DNA of 64,000 nucleotides from Ignatzschineria rhizosphaerae (GTDB lineage Bacteria; Pseudomonadota; Gammaproteobacteria; Cardiobacteriales; Wohlfahrtiimonadaceae): NCBI RefSeq assembly GCF_022655595.1, contig NZ_CP093379.1, positions 616,501 to 680,500 of the forward strand, read 5' to 3'. Shown piece by piece: positions 18,860 to 30,500 of this stretch (position 1 is its first letter; each line of letters starts with the position of its first letter). The notes under the pieces were generated by a model. It saw only the letters and a program-made list of their open reading frames with translations, ran no database searches and was not told where the DNA came from. The position numbers and the translations under genes were made by a program.

Positions 18860-19555
18860 ATGAGTCATAAACCAAAAAATCAAGTACGGGATATTGAGAA
18901 TCGTTTAAATGTTCTACGAGCTGGGGTATTAGGTGCTAATGATGGCATTATCTCTACGGCAGGTATTGTTATTGGTGTTGCAAGTGCCACAAGTAATATG
19001 ATGACAATTTTAGTGGCTGGTGTTGCGGGTTTATTAGCCGGAGCGCTCTCTATGGCTGGGGGAGAATACTCCTCAGTGAGTACTCAGAAAGATGTTGAGC
19101 AGGCCGAGGTTGAGCGCGAAAAAATATTATTACGAGATGATTTTAAAGGTGAGCAGCAATCGTTAGTTGATTATTATATCGATCAAGGACTATCACAAGA
19201 TTTAGCGCTAAAGGTTGCAAAAGAGCTGATGAAAGAAGATGCGCTAGGGGTGGAAGTGCAAACAAAGTTAAATATTACCTTAGATAATTACGTGAATCCT
19301 TGGTATGCCGCTTTCTCCTCAATTATCTCATTTGCATGTGGCGCAATTATTCCGTTACTTTTTATTTTATTGTTGCCGGCTAATATTAAAATCATTGGTA
19401 CTTTTATTGTTGTGTCATTCGCCTTAGCTTTAACAGGATTTATTAGTGCAAAATTAGGCAATGCCCCTAAATTAAAAGCGGTGGTTCGAAATGTGGTTGT
19501 GGGAATGGTAACCATGATTGTAACGTACGCTATTGGTCTTTTTGTTCATGTATGA
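18860..19555 (+). CDS. VIT/CCC1-family membrane protein (Fe/Mn transporter-like)
   Basis: A 231-residue protein of the vacuolar iron transporter (VIT1/CCC1) family, whose members move Fe2+ or Mn2+ out of the cytoplasm. It opens with NRLNVLRAGVLGANDGIIS, and the next helix contains the typical GALSMAGGEYSSVSTQKD. A charged cytoplasmic segment follows (about 85-150), rich in Glu, as expected for the metal-binding helical domain. Three C-terminal helices complete it. The frame is open from 18794, but the ATG at 18860 follows AAGGAT at the right distance and aligns with the family N-terminus. The actual metal is not determined by sequence. No Fur box was recognised upstream. Confidence 0.88.
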   Translation: MSHKPKNQVRDIENRLNVLRAGVLGANDGIISTAGIVIGVASATSNMMTILVAGVAGLLAGALSMAGGEYSSVSTQKDVEQAEVEREKILLRDDFKGEQQSLVDYYIDQGLSQDLALKVAKELMKEDALGVEVQTKLNITLDNYVNPWYAAFSSIISFACGAIIPLLFILLLPANIKIIGTFIVVSFALALTGFISAKLGNAPKLKAVVRNVVVGMVTMIVTYAIGLFVHV

Positions 19556-19653
19556 TGGGCTAAAAATGTTTTATTTTCACCTTTACTTTTAAAACAGTTT
19601 TTAAACCAAATCGACTATAGAATAATCTTTCCTTTACAAGACGATACGATCTG

Positions 19654-19689
19654 AAAGATCTACGCTGAATTTGCTGTAGGTCTTTTTTT
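19654..19689 (+). terminator. Intrinsic terminator after the VIT-family gene
   Basis: Stem AAAGATCTAC (19654-19663) and GTAGGTCTTT (19676-19685), one G-U pair, continuing T run to 19689. Confidence 0.8.
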
Positions 19690-19785
19690 GTATTAAAAAG
19701 CTGACGGATCGCTTAAAGAAGTGGCATGATAAGCAGAGTTGCTACGGCCTTATGGCATAATAGCCCTTAATTAAATGAGGTGGTT

Positions 19786-20217
19786 ATGATTAAAAGTAGT
19801 ATGTTAAATAGCGCTATTAACGGTGTTCTAGCAAAACTTGGGCACACAGATCAGATTGTGATTGCAGATGCAGGATTGCCTATTCCCAATAGTACCGAGC
19901 GAATAGATCTCGCATTAGTACAGGGAGTTCCCAGCTTTTTAGAGACTTTAAGAGCTGTTTTACCCGTAATGCAGGTTGAGAAAATTATCTTAGCCAAAGA
20001 GATTCAAACGCAAAATTTACAGCTCCATGAAGAATTATTACAGTTGATCGCCTATTATTCCGGCCTTGATTCAAGTAAGAAGCCAATTGAAATAATGTAT
20101 ATATCGCATGAAGCGTTTAAAGCCCAAACAAAAGTAGAATCTTGTAAAGCCGTGATTCGTACCGGTGAGTGCACGCCTTATGCCAATATTATTTTAGAAT
20201 CTGGTGTGGTGTTTTAA
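19786..20217 (+). CDS. rbsD: D-ribose pyranase
   Basis: RbsD interconverts the pyranose and furanose forms of ribose so that the sugar can be phosphorylated. The 143-residue protein has the family N-terminus [28 protein letters not shown] with the catalytic His (in GHTD) and Asp, written here as two motifs: [11 protein letters not shown] and ADAGLPIP. The C-terminus carries the sugar-binding [17 protein letters not shown]. The frame includes an upstream GTG at 19780, but TGAGG (19776-19780) makes ATG 19786 the right start. It is the first gene of the ribose operon; rbsA starts two bases after its stop. Confidence 0.95.
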   Translation: MIKSSMLNSAINGVLAKLGHTDQIVIADAGLPIPNSTERIDLALVQGVPSFLETLRAVLPVMQVEKIILAKEIQTQNLQLHEELLQLIAYYSGLDSSKKPIEIMYISHEAFKAQTKVESCKAVIRTGECTPYANIILESGVVF

Positions 20218-20219
20218 AT

Positions 20220-21737
20220 ATGATTGAGCGTTATTTAAGTATTCAAGAGGTGAGCAAATCTTTTCCTGGCGTTAAAGCGTTAGATAAAGTGAGCCTCAAC
20301 GTTTATGCCGGTAAAGTGATGGCACTTTTAGGCGAAAATGGTGCCGGAAAATCGACCTTGATGAAGGTATTGACCGGTATTTATAGTAAAGATGAAGGGG
20401 AGATTGAGTATCTTGGTGAAAAGATCGCCTTTAAAAATCCTCGAGATTCCCAAATTGCCGGCATTGGCATTATCCATCAAGAGTTAAACCTGATTCCTGA
20501 ACTCTCCATTGCGGAGAATATCTTTTTAGGGCGAGAGTTTACCAATCGTCTAGGCTGCATTAATTGGAAAAAGATGCATGAAGAGGCGGCGCTGTTATTA
20601 AAGCGACTCAATATTCCTTATAGCACTCATACCTTATTGGGAGATCTCTCAATCGGTGGGCAGCAGATGGTAGAGATTGCGAAGGTTTTAAGTTATGAGA
20701 CAAAAGTCATCATCATGGATGAGCCAACAGATGCGCTGACTGATACAGAAACGCAGTCGCTCTTTAGAGTTATTCGTGAGCTAAAAGCAGATGGGGTAGG
20801 GATTGTCTATATCTCACATCGTTTAAAAGAGATTTTTGAGATCTGTGATGATGTCACGGTGATTCGTGATGGGCAATTTGTTGCCGAGAAAGCCGTGACA
20901 GATTTAAACGAAGATAAGCTTATTGAGCTAATGGTTGGGCGCAAGTTAGAAGATCAATATCCGCGGTTAAATAAAGCTGTCGGAGAGACGATCTTATCGG
21001 TGACTAATCTTCATGGGCTTGGTGTTAATGATGTGAGCTTTACCCTTAATAAAGGGGAGATCTTGGGCATTGCTGGATTAATGGGCTCGGGGCGTACAGA
21101 GCTGATGAAGGCGATTTATGGTGCTAATGCTAAAAAGCGGGGAACCTTAACCCTTGATGGGAATATTATGAAGATTCGCTCCGCTATTGATGCGCTTAAG
21201 CAAGGCATTGTTTATATCTCCGAAGATCGAAAGCGTGATGGTTTAGTATTATCGATGACGGTTAAAGAGAATATGACTTTAAGTGCGCTCGATTTCTTTT
21301 TAGGAAAAGCCAACAATCTTCGTTTAAAAGCAGAAATTCTTGCTGTGAAAGAGTATATCGATGCTTTTAATATTAAAACGCCCCATATTGAGCAAAATAT
21401 TGGTCTACTTTCAGGTGGCAACCAACAAAAAATTGCCATTGCCAAAGGCTTAATGACCCAGCCAAAGGTATTGATTTTAGATGAACCCACAAGAGGGGTA
21501 GATGTGGGGGCGAAAAAGGAGATTTATGAGCTTATTAATGAATTTAAAGCGCGTGGTTTAAGTGTGATTTTAGTCTCCTCTGAAATGCCGGAGGTATTAG
21601 GAATGAGTGATCGGATTTTAGTAATGCATGAAGGTAAAGTAACCGCAGAGCTTAGCCGAGAAGAAGCAACACAAGAAAAAATCATGGCAGCAGCTGTAGG
21701 TAAAGTAGAAGGAGTTGCATCATGCAGCAAGGAATAA
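20220..21737 (+). CDS. rbsA: Ribose ABC transporter ATP-binding protein
   Basis: RbsA is the double ATPase of the ribose importer. The 505-residue protein has two ABC domains. The first shows Walker [10 protein letters not shown] (about 38-46), signature LSIGGQQ and Walker B VIIMDEP. The second has the degenerate P-loop typical of the family (GLMGSGRTE), signature LSGGNQQ and Walker B VLILDEP. The start is ATG 20220 ([13 protein letters not shown]); the longer frame from 20169 overlaps rbsD and is not supported. Its last 16 bases overlap the start of rbsC, indicating coupled translation. Confidence 0.95.
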   Translation: MIERYLSIQEVSKSFPGVKALDKVSLNVYAGKVMALLGENGAGKSTLMKVLTGIYSKDEGEIEYLGEKIAFKNPRDSQIAGIGIIHQELNLIPELSIAENIFLGREFTNRLGCINWKKMHEEAALLLKRLNIPYSTHTLLGDLSIGGQQMVEIAKVLSYETKVIIMDEPTDALTDTETQSLFRVIRELKADGVGIVYISHRLKEIFEICDDVTVIRDGQFVAEKAVTDLNEDKLIELMVGRKLEDQYPRLNKAVGETILSVTNLHGLGVNDVSFTLNKGEILGIAGLMGSGRTELMKAIYGANAKKRGTLTLDGNIMKIRSAIDALKQGIVYISEDRKRDGLVLSMTVKENMTLSALDFFLGKANNLRLKAEILAVKEYIDAFNIKTPHIEQNIGLLSGGNQQKIAIAKGLMTQPKVLILDEPTRGVDVGAKKEIYELINEFKARGLSVILVSSEMPEVLGMSDRILVMHEGKVTAELSREEATQEKIMAAAVGKVEGVASCSKE

Positions 21738-22669
21738 AAAAATTTTTAATCGATCAAAAATCACTAATTGCTTTGGTGGTTTTAATTATTGGCGTCTCAA
21801 CCCTTAATGAGAATTTTTTCACACTCAATAATATCTTTAATATTCTGCAACAAACCTCGGTTAATGCCATTATTGCGGTAGGTATGACGCTGGTGATTTT
21901 AACAAGTGGAATAGATCTTTCTGTCGGTTCAGTATTTGCCTTAACCGGCGCCGTTGCCGCTTCTATTATTGGGCAGGATATGAATCCTTTTATTGCCGTG
22001 ATTGCAGGGCTCGCATTAGGGGCTTGTATTGGCTTTGGCTCTGGGGTGATTATTGCTAAAGGCAAGTTACAAGCATTTATTGCAACGTTAGTGATGATGC
22101 TCATTATTCGGGGGGCAACACAAGTTTATACTCAAGGAAGTCCTATTGGTCTTGGGATGAGTGATTATGCTTATATGTTTGAATGGATTGGCTTTGGGCG
22201 CGTTTTTGGTATTCCTATGCCGATTATCATTATGGCTGTTGTGTTTATTGTTGCAGGTTACATCTTAAAATTCACAAGATTAGGTCGTCATATTTATGCT
22301 GTGGGCGGTAATGAGTCGGCAACACGTTTATCTGGAATTAATGTTGATCGCGTTAAAATTATTGTCTATATGATTAGTGGCCTTCTTTGTGCAATTGCCG
22401 CAATGATTGAGGTTTCTCGTCTTTCATCTGCGCAGCCAACTGCCGGAATGGGTTATGAGATGGATGCGATTGCCGCAGTTGTCCTTGGTGGAACTAGTAT
22501 GGCAGGTGGGCGAGGAAAGATTATCGGCACTCTAATCGGGGCGCTGATTTTAGGTTTCCTTAATAATGGGATGAACCTTTTAGGCGTAGATGCGTACTAT
22601 CAGATGATTGTAAAAGGTGGTGTTATTCTATTAGCTGTATTAATAGATAATAAAACAGCTCGCGCATAA
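21722..22669 (+). CDS. rbsC: Ribose ABC transporter permease
   Basis: A 315-residue inner-membrane permease of the BPD_transp_2 family. It is strongly hydrophobic, with about eight to ten helices. Characteristic segments are [20 protein letters not shown] (about 56-75), [16 protein letters not shown] and [18 protein letters not shown]. It forms the pore that works with RbsA and RbsB. Its start lies inside the end of rbsA, and rbsB follows after 53 bases. Confidence 0.95.
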   Translation: MQQGIKKFLIDQKSLIALVVLIIGVSTLNENFFTLNNIFNILQQTSVNAIIAVGMTLVILTSGIDLSVGSVFALTGAVAASIIGQDMNPFIAVIAGLALGACIGFGSGVIIAKGKLQAFIATLVMMLIIRGATQVYTQGSPIGLGMSDYAYMFEWIGFGRVFGIPMPIIIMAVVFIVAGYILKFTRLGRHIYAVGGNESATRLSGINVDRVKIIVYMISGLLCAIAAMIEVSRLSSAQPTAGMGYEMDAIAAVVLGGTSMAGGRGKIIGTLIGALILGFLNNGMNLLGVDAYYQMIVKGGVILLAVLIDNKTARA

Positions 22670-22722
22670 TATTGATGAGTATTGGAAAGACTTTTTAAGA
22701 GTTATTAACAAGGAGTATTTAT

Positions 22723-23610
22723 ATGAAAAGAAGCATATTAAAAACAGCAATGGTTGCAGCTCTTGGGATTGGATTGATGGGAGCAAGTGCAATAGCGCAG
22801 GAGAAGATCGCTTTAGTCGTATCAACACTTAATAATCCCTTTTTTGTCACATTAAAAGATGGTGCCGTTGATAAAGCAAAAGAGCTTGGATATGAGCTTG
22901 TAGTTTTAGACTCTCAAAATAACCCTGCAAAAGAATTAGCGAATGTTGAAGATATCTTGGTAAAAGGGACAAAAGTACTCTTAATTAACCCAACAGATTC
23001 AGATGCGGTCGGCAATGCGGTCTTAGCTGCCAATAAAGCAGGTGTGCCGGTGATTACGCTTGATAGAGCAAGTGCTAAGGGCGAGGTTGTTAGTCATATT
23101 GCATCAGATAACGTTGCTGGCGGGAAAGCCGCTGGAGACTTTATCGTTGAAAAGCTAGGCAATGAGGTAAAAGTAATTCAGCTTCAAGGTATTGTGGGAA
23201 CATCAGCTTCTCGGGAGCGAGGAGATGGATTTAAGCAATCACAAGAGGCGAATGGATTTAATATTATCGCTGCCCAACCTGCTGATTTTGATCGTGCGAA
23301 AGGGATGAATGTGATGCAAAATCTCTTAACGGCAAATCCAAATGTTGAAGCTGTATTTGCTGAAAATGATGAGATGGCATTAGGCGCAGTACGTGCTATT
23401 CGCTCTGCGGGAAAGGATAATGTGTTAGTTGTCGGTTTTGATGGAACCGATGATGCGATTAAAGCGGTAGAACGTGGGCAGATGGCAGCTACGATCGCAC
23501 AACAACCTGAGCTTATTGGCGCAAAAGGAGTGGAAGCGGCGGAATTAATTATTAAGGGAGAAGTTCCAGAAGCAAATATTCCGGTAGAGTTAAAGATTAT
23601 TACTAAATAG
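22723..23610 (+). CDS. rbsB: D-ribose-binding periplasmic protein
   Basis: A 295-residue periplasmic sugar-binding protein with a signal peptide ([16 protein letters not shown], cleavage before QEK). The mature part begins like other RbsB proteins: [20 protein letters not shown]. It contains the ligand-region segments [33 protein letters not shown] and [14 protein letters not shown]. It delivers ribose to RbsA/RbsC. The operon ends here with a strong terminator. No ribokinase (rbsK) or LacI-type repressor (rbsR) is present in the window. Confidence 0.96.
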   Translation: MKRSILKTAMVAALGIGLMGASAIAQEKIALVVSTLNNPFFVTLKDGAVDKAKELGYELVVLDSQNNPAKELANVEDILVKGTKVLLINPTDSDAVGNAVLAANKAGVPVITLDRASAKGEVVSHIASDNVAGGKAAGDFIVEKLGNEVKVIQLQGIVGTSASRERGDGFKQSQEANGFNIIAAQPADFDRAKGMNVMQNLLTANPNVEAVFAENDEMALGAVRAIRSAGKDNVLVVGFDGTDDAIKAVERGQMAATIAQQPELIGAKGVEAAELIIKGEVPEANIPVELKIITK

Positions 23611-23655
23611 AATCTATTAACTAATTATTTTTCATATTATATTTTTTATTTTTAT

Positions 23656-23690
23656 GAAAGCCTCAGATTATTTGATCTGAGGCTTTTATT
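23656..23690 (+). terminator. Intrinsic terminator of the rbs operon
   Basis: Stem AAAGCCTCAGAT (23657-23668) and ATCTGAGGCTTT (23675-23686) with a 6-base loop and a T-rich tail. The remaining bases to the adhesin start (23691-23907) are very AT-rich and should carry its promoter, but I cannot single one out. Confidence 0.9.
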
Positions 23691-23907
23691 TGTTTTATAT
23701 CTTATTGATTACTAACTTTTTTATATTTTTATGGTATATATAGGAGTATATGTGCCAAATAGTTGTAAATATATATATTTATTTGTTTTTTGCAATAAAT
23801 TGTATTTTTATTAATGGATTTCTAACAGAGTATTCGCGTGCTCTTTAGTGACATTCTATTTTCTCCCTGTGCCGTAATTAAATGTCGATATAAGAAAGAA
23901 TAAAATT

Positions 23908-26682
23908 ATGAATAAGACCTACAATGTTATTTTCAATAAAAGTATTGGTGAATATCAAGTAACAAGTGAGCTTACAAGTAGTAAGAAAAAGACAAAAAGC
24001 TCAAAACGAATGATTGTTACACTTGCTTCACTGTTATTTTCTGCGGCAGGTGCGCAAGGTATTGACGATGGTGGGCAGATGGGAGTCCCTTATAAAAGTA
24101 ATATCAATACTTTAAGTCATATTCAATTAGGTATTGAAGATATCGAAAAGTTTGATACGGATAATACGGAATTAACCAATATTGCGACATGGACCAATGC
24201 TAATAACAATGGTATTTGGGATTCAGAAGGTAACTGGCAAACGATTGATAGTGATGGAAATAGCATCGCTTCATCAAGCTTTGTCTCAAATCGAGATTAT
24301 GCACAATTCCATTCAACTGATGATATATCTCAAACGGTAAAAATTGACACTGAAGTGAATGCGGCAGGAATATACTTTAGTGGCAAAGGCACCTATCGAT
24401 TCGAGACAGAATCAGAGTTTAATTCGCAAGCATTAAAAGCATCGTATACCGGAGAGTGGGGAGAAGAGGTTTATAGCTCAGGAATGCTTGTTTTAGGGCA
24501 AGAGGTTATTAGAGATGCGCAAACGGGGCTGTTTAAGTTTGAAGAAAATCAGTTTTCTGGCATTGTCGATCTTACAGGGACCACTAAAAACTATTTTGAT
24601 GAAGGTATTTCCATTTATGGTGGTGCTTTAAGGATTTCTAGTGCAGATCAGATTCAGGCTCGATATAGAGAGTATCCTGGATTGCCTGAATATAGCAGGG
24701 GAACAACTCATATCAGGTTTAATAGTAAAGATGCAGAAAACCCGGCAACGCTCTTAATATCGGGAGAAGTTACAATAACTGATAACATTCTTCAACTTGA
24801 AAAGGGGCATTATGGAGTTATCCAGGCGGAAGATGGTGGGGAGTTAATTTTTACTGATCCTATACCATTTAGTACTATTGGTATTTGGAATGGCGGCACA
24901 TTAACGACAGACGGTATCCGTTTTGAAAATTCGTTAGGGATAGGACCTTCAATTTCTAATGGGGGGATATTATCGCTCCATAATCTTTGGCATGAAAATA
25001 GTGGGGTTATAGAAAACTATGGAGATCTCACGATTACCGATGCACGTATCGGAGGTACTAGAGGTGAAAGCGCAACTACATCCTATGATCGAGCTGTCCT
25101 TTATAATCAGAATCATCTTACACTTAAGTCGACGATGATTGAAGATAATATTCTGGACAATAGAGATGGTATTTTATCGCTACGTTCAGCCGCTTTTTAT
25201 AATAATGGCGGAACTATGGAGTTTGAAGATGTTAGCTTTATTAATAACCATATTTGGGGTTGGGAACATCAAGAATCTTATGGTGGCGCTATCTATAATC
25301 TTGGTGGTGAAATATATGATAATAATGGGGGGATGACTATTGCCCCAAAAGCGACTATTGCTAAAACGAACTTTATCAATAACAGTGTATCGTATGGACA
25401 TGGCGGTGCCATTTTTAACAATGGTGATTTAACGATCAGCGATGCATTTTTTCAAGAAAATAAAACCATTAATGGCCATGGCGGTGGCATTTATAACAAT
25501 TGGATATTAACGGTTGAAAACTCAATCTTTGAGAAAAATAGTGCCCATCAGAAAGAAGAAGATTGGTGGTGGGGGTCACAAGGTGGAGCGATTTTCTATA
25601 ATAGCGATTGGGGGCATCTAACTACGCTTTTGGTTAGAGACTCTACTTTTAATGAAAATAGTGCAGATTATGGTGGCGCAATAGCAGGCTCATCCACGGA
25701 CCCTGGGTATTTTCCATTAGATGTTTCAGACTCCACTTTTACAGCTAATAGTGCAGTTGATTCGGGTGGTGCAATATCGGCAAATACAGCAGATATTTCC
25801 CATTCAACTTTTACCGGAAATAGTGCAGGCAGTGGCGGTGGTGCTATTTTTGCAACGATTTTAAATGTAAAAAATAGCAGTTTTCTTGATAATAGCGTAG
25901 ATGATAGCGTAAGTGGCGGTGCGATTAATGCTGCGACGCTTGATTTAATAGTATCGGGTGATCATACCTCACTATTTAGTGGTAATAGTGCTAAAGGTCA
26001 AAGCAATAGTATTGCTATAAACAATGGTTTCTCATTCGGTGTTCATCTGGAAGATGCCGAATCAGTTTTAGAGATGCATGATCCCCTCTCTGGATATTCT
26101 TATGAGGGTGGGCCTGGACCGGAGTATGAGCCTGTTGCGCTCGCTGTCACCAAAGATGGCTTAGGGCATTGGAAGCTTGGCGGCGTTTCTCATTTTACAG
26201 GCGTAGGGACACAATTTTCTGTTAATGAAGGGCTTTTATCTTTTTATGGTAAAAATCAAGCTCAAGATATTAATGGTTATGATATTGCCGCCAGTAAAAT
26301 TCTATTAGACGGTTCACTATCAGGATTTACCTTAGGTAGTCAAGGTAAGTCGGCAATATTAGAGGCTAATGGCGGTAACCAAATTGTGGTGAAAGAGGGT
26401 AAAATATCCTTCTTTGCAGATGATGATGCTAACACAAATACAACCGTTAGATTAAATGTGACAGGTGAGAACCGTCTAAACGATCTCAATGAAGCAGCCT
26501 CAGATAAAGCTGTTTTAGGGTTAGAAGGTGCTTTTGAAGTCACTGGCGGCGGTAAGGTAAAGCTTGAAGTCTTTGGATTAATGGAAGAGGGTGCTCTTTA
26601 TGCCCTTTTATCCTCTAATCAAGATCATGCTTTTAATGCTAATCTGTTAGAAATCGGCGGGTTGTTTACACTTCAGTGTTAA
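23908..26682 (+). pseudogene. N-terminal part of giant autotransporter adhesin, truncated by an IS element
   Basis: This 924-residue fragment begins with an ESPR-type extended signal peptide (MNKTYNVIFNKSIGEYQVTS), a basic region and a hydrophobic core (IVTLASLLFSAAGAQG). This is the start of a type Va autotransporter exported by Sec. Passenger module 1 follows from about residue 90 (ATWTNANNNGIW, WQTIDSDGNS). It has the GKLVLG-like strand, the VDLTGTTKNYF and ISIYGGALRI segments, and at least eight GGAI/FxxN repeats between about residues 440 and 690. The normal sequence ends near GGLF; the last residues and the TAA come from the IS left end. There is no translocator barrel, so this piece alone cannot be surface-displayed. 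It is the 5' part of the locus continuing at 27508 and 30767. Confidence 0.88.
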
Positions 26683-27499
26683 AATAATTTTCTAAAACTT
26701 CATAAGGCGTTAAACCATTAATACCCTTATGAGGTTTTACTGTGTTGTAATAGTTCAAAAATCGTTTTAGCTTCTTTTTCCGATCATCTGAACTGATAAA
26801 CTCTTCCTGATTATGCCACATTTCCATGAGTGTTCGAATGACTCTTTCTGCTTTTCCATTCGTTTGAGGGCAAGCTGGCTTTGTAAACTTTTGATTAATC
26901 TTATGTGTTAGACACATTTCGACAAAGGCATGTTCTGATGTACCTTTATACTCACGACCATTATCCGAATAGGTGCATTCTACAGTATAGGGACACTGTT
27001 CTAACAGATCCCATCGAAGAAATTCAGCAGCACTAAACTGTGATTTATCAGGATAAATACCGGCATAAAGTTCTCTTGAAAAATCATCAATTCCTACAAA
27101 TAAATACTCTCTAGTGCGATTTTTAAGATCCCCTTTTAAAAGAGGGAGCCGTTTAGTATCCACATGGACCATCTCGCCAGGATAGTTTTTGTTATAACGT
27201 TTAGCCCTCTTTTTAAGTTTCTCTTCAATAGATTTTTCAATCTTTGCAAGACGTTTAATGCCATACTTAATTGTTCTATAACGTTCATTTTTACTAGCTA
27301 ATGGCACAAACAAGTTCAATCTACCTTGTTTTAGTACTTTATAGATCGTAGGTCTGCTTACCATAAAACGCTCAGCTAGATAGGTTACGGTAAATTTTTC
27401 TTGATGATGTAATCGCCAAATCTCTTCTCGATGAAACGGCGTTAATTTTGTTTTTCGATGGATATTCATAACAGTATTTTCTCCTAATACTGTAAACAA
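26662..27499 (-). mobile_element. IS481-family insertion sequence inside the adhesin gene
   Basis: An 838-base element with 9-base perfect inverted ends TTGTTTACA (26662-26670) and TGTAAACAA (27491-27499). Partial matching continues inward (AAAATA block). It encodes one transposase on the minus strand that nearly fills it, with the stop codon inside the left end. I see no target-site duplication: the flanks read GGCGGG on the left and CGCGAT on the right. It interrupts adhesin coding sequence and supplies the stop codon of the upstream fragment. Confidence 0.85.
26666..27469 (-). CDS. IS481-family transposase (DDE integrase core)
   Basis: A 267-residue transposase. An N-terminal helix-turn-helix (FHREEIWRLHH..., TYLAERFMVSRPTIYKVLK, about residues 9-45) precedes an RNase-H-like integrase core. 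The catalytic acids are in MVHVDTKRLP (first D), TYSDNGREYKG (second D) and QTNGKAERVIRTLME (E). The end has the usual LNYYNTVKPHKGINGLTPYE segment. The frame extends to TTG at 27499, but the ATG at 27469 is preceded by AGGAG on the minus strand, so I take it as the start. It appears intact and therefore possibly active. Confidence 0.88.
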   Translation of the reverse strand: MNIHRKTKLTPFHREEIWRLHHQEKFTVTYLAERFMVSRPTIYKVLKQGRLNLFVPLASKNERYRTIKYGIKRLAKIEKSIEEKLKKRAKRYNKNYPGEMVHVDTKRLPLLKGDLKNRTREYLFVGIDDFSRELYAGIYPDKSQFSAAEFLRWDLLEQCPYTVECTYSDNGREYKGTSEHAFVEMCLTHKINQKFTKPACPQTNGKAERVIRTLMEMWHNQEEFISSDDRKKKLKRFLNYYNTVKPHKGINGLTPYEVLENYFNTEV

Positions 27500-27507
27500 C
27501 GCGATAA

Positions 27508-30500
27508 AATCCTACAGCTAATCAATTTGAGTATTCTGAGAGCTCTATCAACCTTACATATCTAGGTAGAGATATCTCCACAATTGAGCGTTTAAAGAGC
27601 TTTGATCCCCTTATGATTAATGAGAAGGGGAATGCTCTTATCTTTAATAATATTCAAGAAGATAATGGTCGTTTAACCGCTATCTCCTCATGGACTGGTA
27701 ATGGTGGTAGTAATAATTGGGGCAGTAGTGCAGATGCTAATTGGCAAACGATTGATAGTGCTGGTGTTGTTGTTGAAAATTCAATCTTCATGGCGGGCGA
27801 TTTTGTAAACTTTGCCTTACTTAATGAAGACTATGGCGCGAAGTGGGAGACGATTAATCTTGTCTTAAATGAAGATGATCCTAATTATAAAATTACGAGT
27901 GCGGGTGTTTATTTCTCTGGTGGTGTCAGTTATAAGTTTAGCGGAGAAGGTTTTCATACAACTATTGATAAAACAACATTTAATCCTAGTGCAAGTAGTG
28001 GCAAACTTGTTTTAGGGGGAAAAGTAGAGAGTGAAGAAGCTGGGGGGATTAGTGTTGCAGATGCTGATTTTTGGGGTACTGTGGATCTGACGGGAACTAC
28101 CCAAAATAGTTTTGAAGGTGGTGTTGAGATTTATGATGGGATACTCAAAATATCCCATGAAGATCAGTTAGGAACGACGCTAGATAAATTGAGGTTGGCA
28201 GGAACTTATGTCCCTGATTATTATTTTAAAGCTGTAGGTAAATTACTTATTGATGGGGATGTCCAGTTTAATAATCAGACACTCACGATTGAGCATGATT
28301 TTTTTGGCGAAATAGAGCTTGAGAATGGGACGTTAAAATTTGCAAATAACAATAATCGCCTCATACTTGACAATGCAGCCAAAGATTCAGATATCTCTAA
28401 TAGCTTTATAGTGGCTGCTACTAATGGCACTATTATATTTGATAATAGTCAAAATGATGCATCTGCAATATATAATCATGATCAAGGGAAATTAAGCATA
28501 TCTAAAGCTCTTTTTACGGGGAATATTAGTGGTAGTGATGCTTCGATTATAAAAACAGATACGAAGGCACAAACATTTATTTCTTCTTCAAGATTTGCAC
28601 TTAATAATCAATTAGGCATTCATGTTTCTGATGGTTCATTAGAACTTTACGATGTGTTATTTGAAAATGGAACAAGAGGGGCAATTGATGCAGATTCAGG
28701 ATCTCCAGTATCAATTTATGCAAGTAGCTTTATCAATAATCAACGAATAGATAAAGATGGTGGTGCTATCTCTTCAGATGCTTATGTTAGTTTAAGTAGT
28801 TTATCAAGTTCAACCCCAGAATTTCAGTATTTTGAGGGTAACTCTACGAACCTAAGTGGTGGTGCAATAGCTGCTACTTCTATATATATTTCAGATGTAG
28901 AGTTTTTAAATAACAAAGCAGGAAAAGATGGTGGTGCTATCGCGCTCACAATCCCCAAAGATGGAGAGACCCTTAGTGGTTCCATTATGGGTGTTATTTT
29001 TGAAGGTAATGAAGCTCAGGAGCATGGCGGTGCCCTCTATATCAATAAGCCAGGAACTGATGTTGAATTAACATCAGTCATTTTTGACGGTAATATTGCG
29101 CATACAGGAAAAGGGGGAGCAATATACTATAAAGGTGACGATAATGGGCAGCTATTAATCTCAGCGGATCATCAATATAGCGTTTTTAAAAATAACTATG
29201 CCAATGGTAAGAGTAACAGCATCTATTTAGATGGTGGAGTATTGAATCTATATTCCACTAAAGAAGGTGTTCTTGATATACAAGATCCGTTAGCAGGAGT
29301 AGGAGAGGTAGCTCTGCGTGGTAAGGGAACTGTCAAACTAGGTGGAGAAAATATATTTAAGGCTCATTCAGCCAATAAAAATCGGTTTACCTTAGCCCAT
29401 GGGACACTTTATCTTTATGGTAAAGAAGAGATTAAAAATAGTCATGATGAATATATTGCGGCAGGCAGTATCTTTTTAAATGGGCAAAAGGATGAATTTA
29501 ACTTAGGTTCTGGTGCAGCTCATACTGTATTAATTGCTAATGGCGGCAATACCATCAGTGTACCGGATGGATCTATTAATTTTGAGAAAGGTTCAAACGC
29601 AAGTAGTAGCCTTACTTTAGAGTTTACACCTTCAGCAGATAACTGGATTAGTGATGCAGAACAGGCGGATTATAGTAATGCCGCATTAGGTCTTTATGGT
29701 GCCGTTAATTTCTCTGGTTCTAATAAAGTTAAAGTTAAAATTAATTTTTCAGACCTGGATGATGGATTTTATACGCTTCTCTATTCTGATAAGTCTAATA
29801 ATTTCAGTGATGAGCATTTTGCTTATGTAGAAGATCCTGAATACTTTTATCAGGGGAAATCCTTATCAAGTTTAGGAAGAGCACTCGTACCACCATTGAG
29901 TTATAACGATGGTAATGCGCTTATTTTTCAGCTAGGTGGGTTGTATGCAGATTATCATGGCATTGCGACTTGGACTGGTGCAGATACTGATTCAGAATAT
30001 AAAAATATTTGGAATCATCTTTTAGCTGAGAACTGGGCAACGACGGATAGTTCTGGCGCGAATTCAACAATATTTTCTAATCAAGATTTTGTGAACTTCT
30101 CTTTAAAAGATGGTGAAGTTCATCAAGTAAAAATAGATGAAGGCATTCAAACCTCTGGTATTTTCTTCAGTGGTAATGCTACGTATCTCTTTGATGGAGA
30201 GAAGCTCAACGCATCGATAAATGAGACGACATTCTATCCAAGAACAAGTTCTGGGAAGCTTGTTTTAGGACGTGCTATTTCAAGTACTGGTAGCGTACTC
30301 TCTGTTGGAGATGATGAGTTTACCGGTATTGTAGATATGACGGGGCTTCGAAAGGGCAATACATTTGAAGGGGGAATTGAAATATATGGGGGAACAATCA
30401 AAATTTCCGATGGTAGTCATATCGGGGCGCTAGATAAAATAAAGTTTGCAGGAACGAAAGATAACCCAGCCATCATCTTAATCGATAATAATGATGTAAA

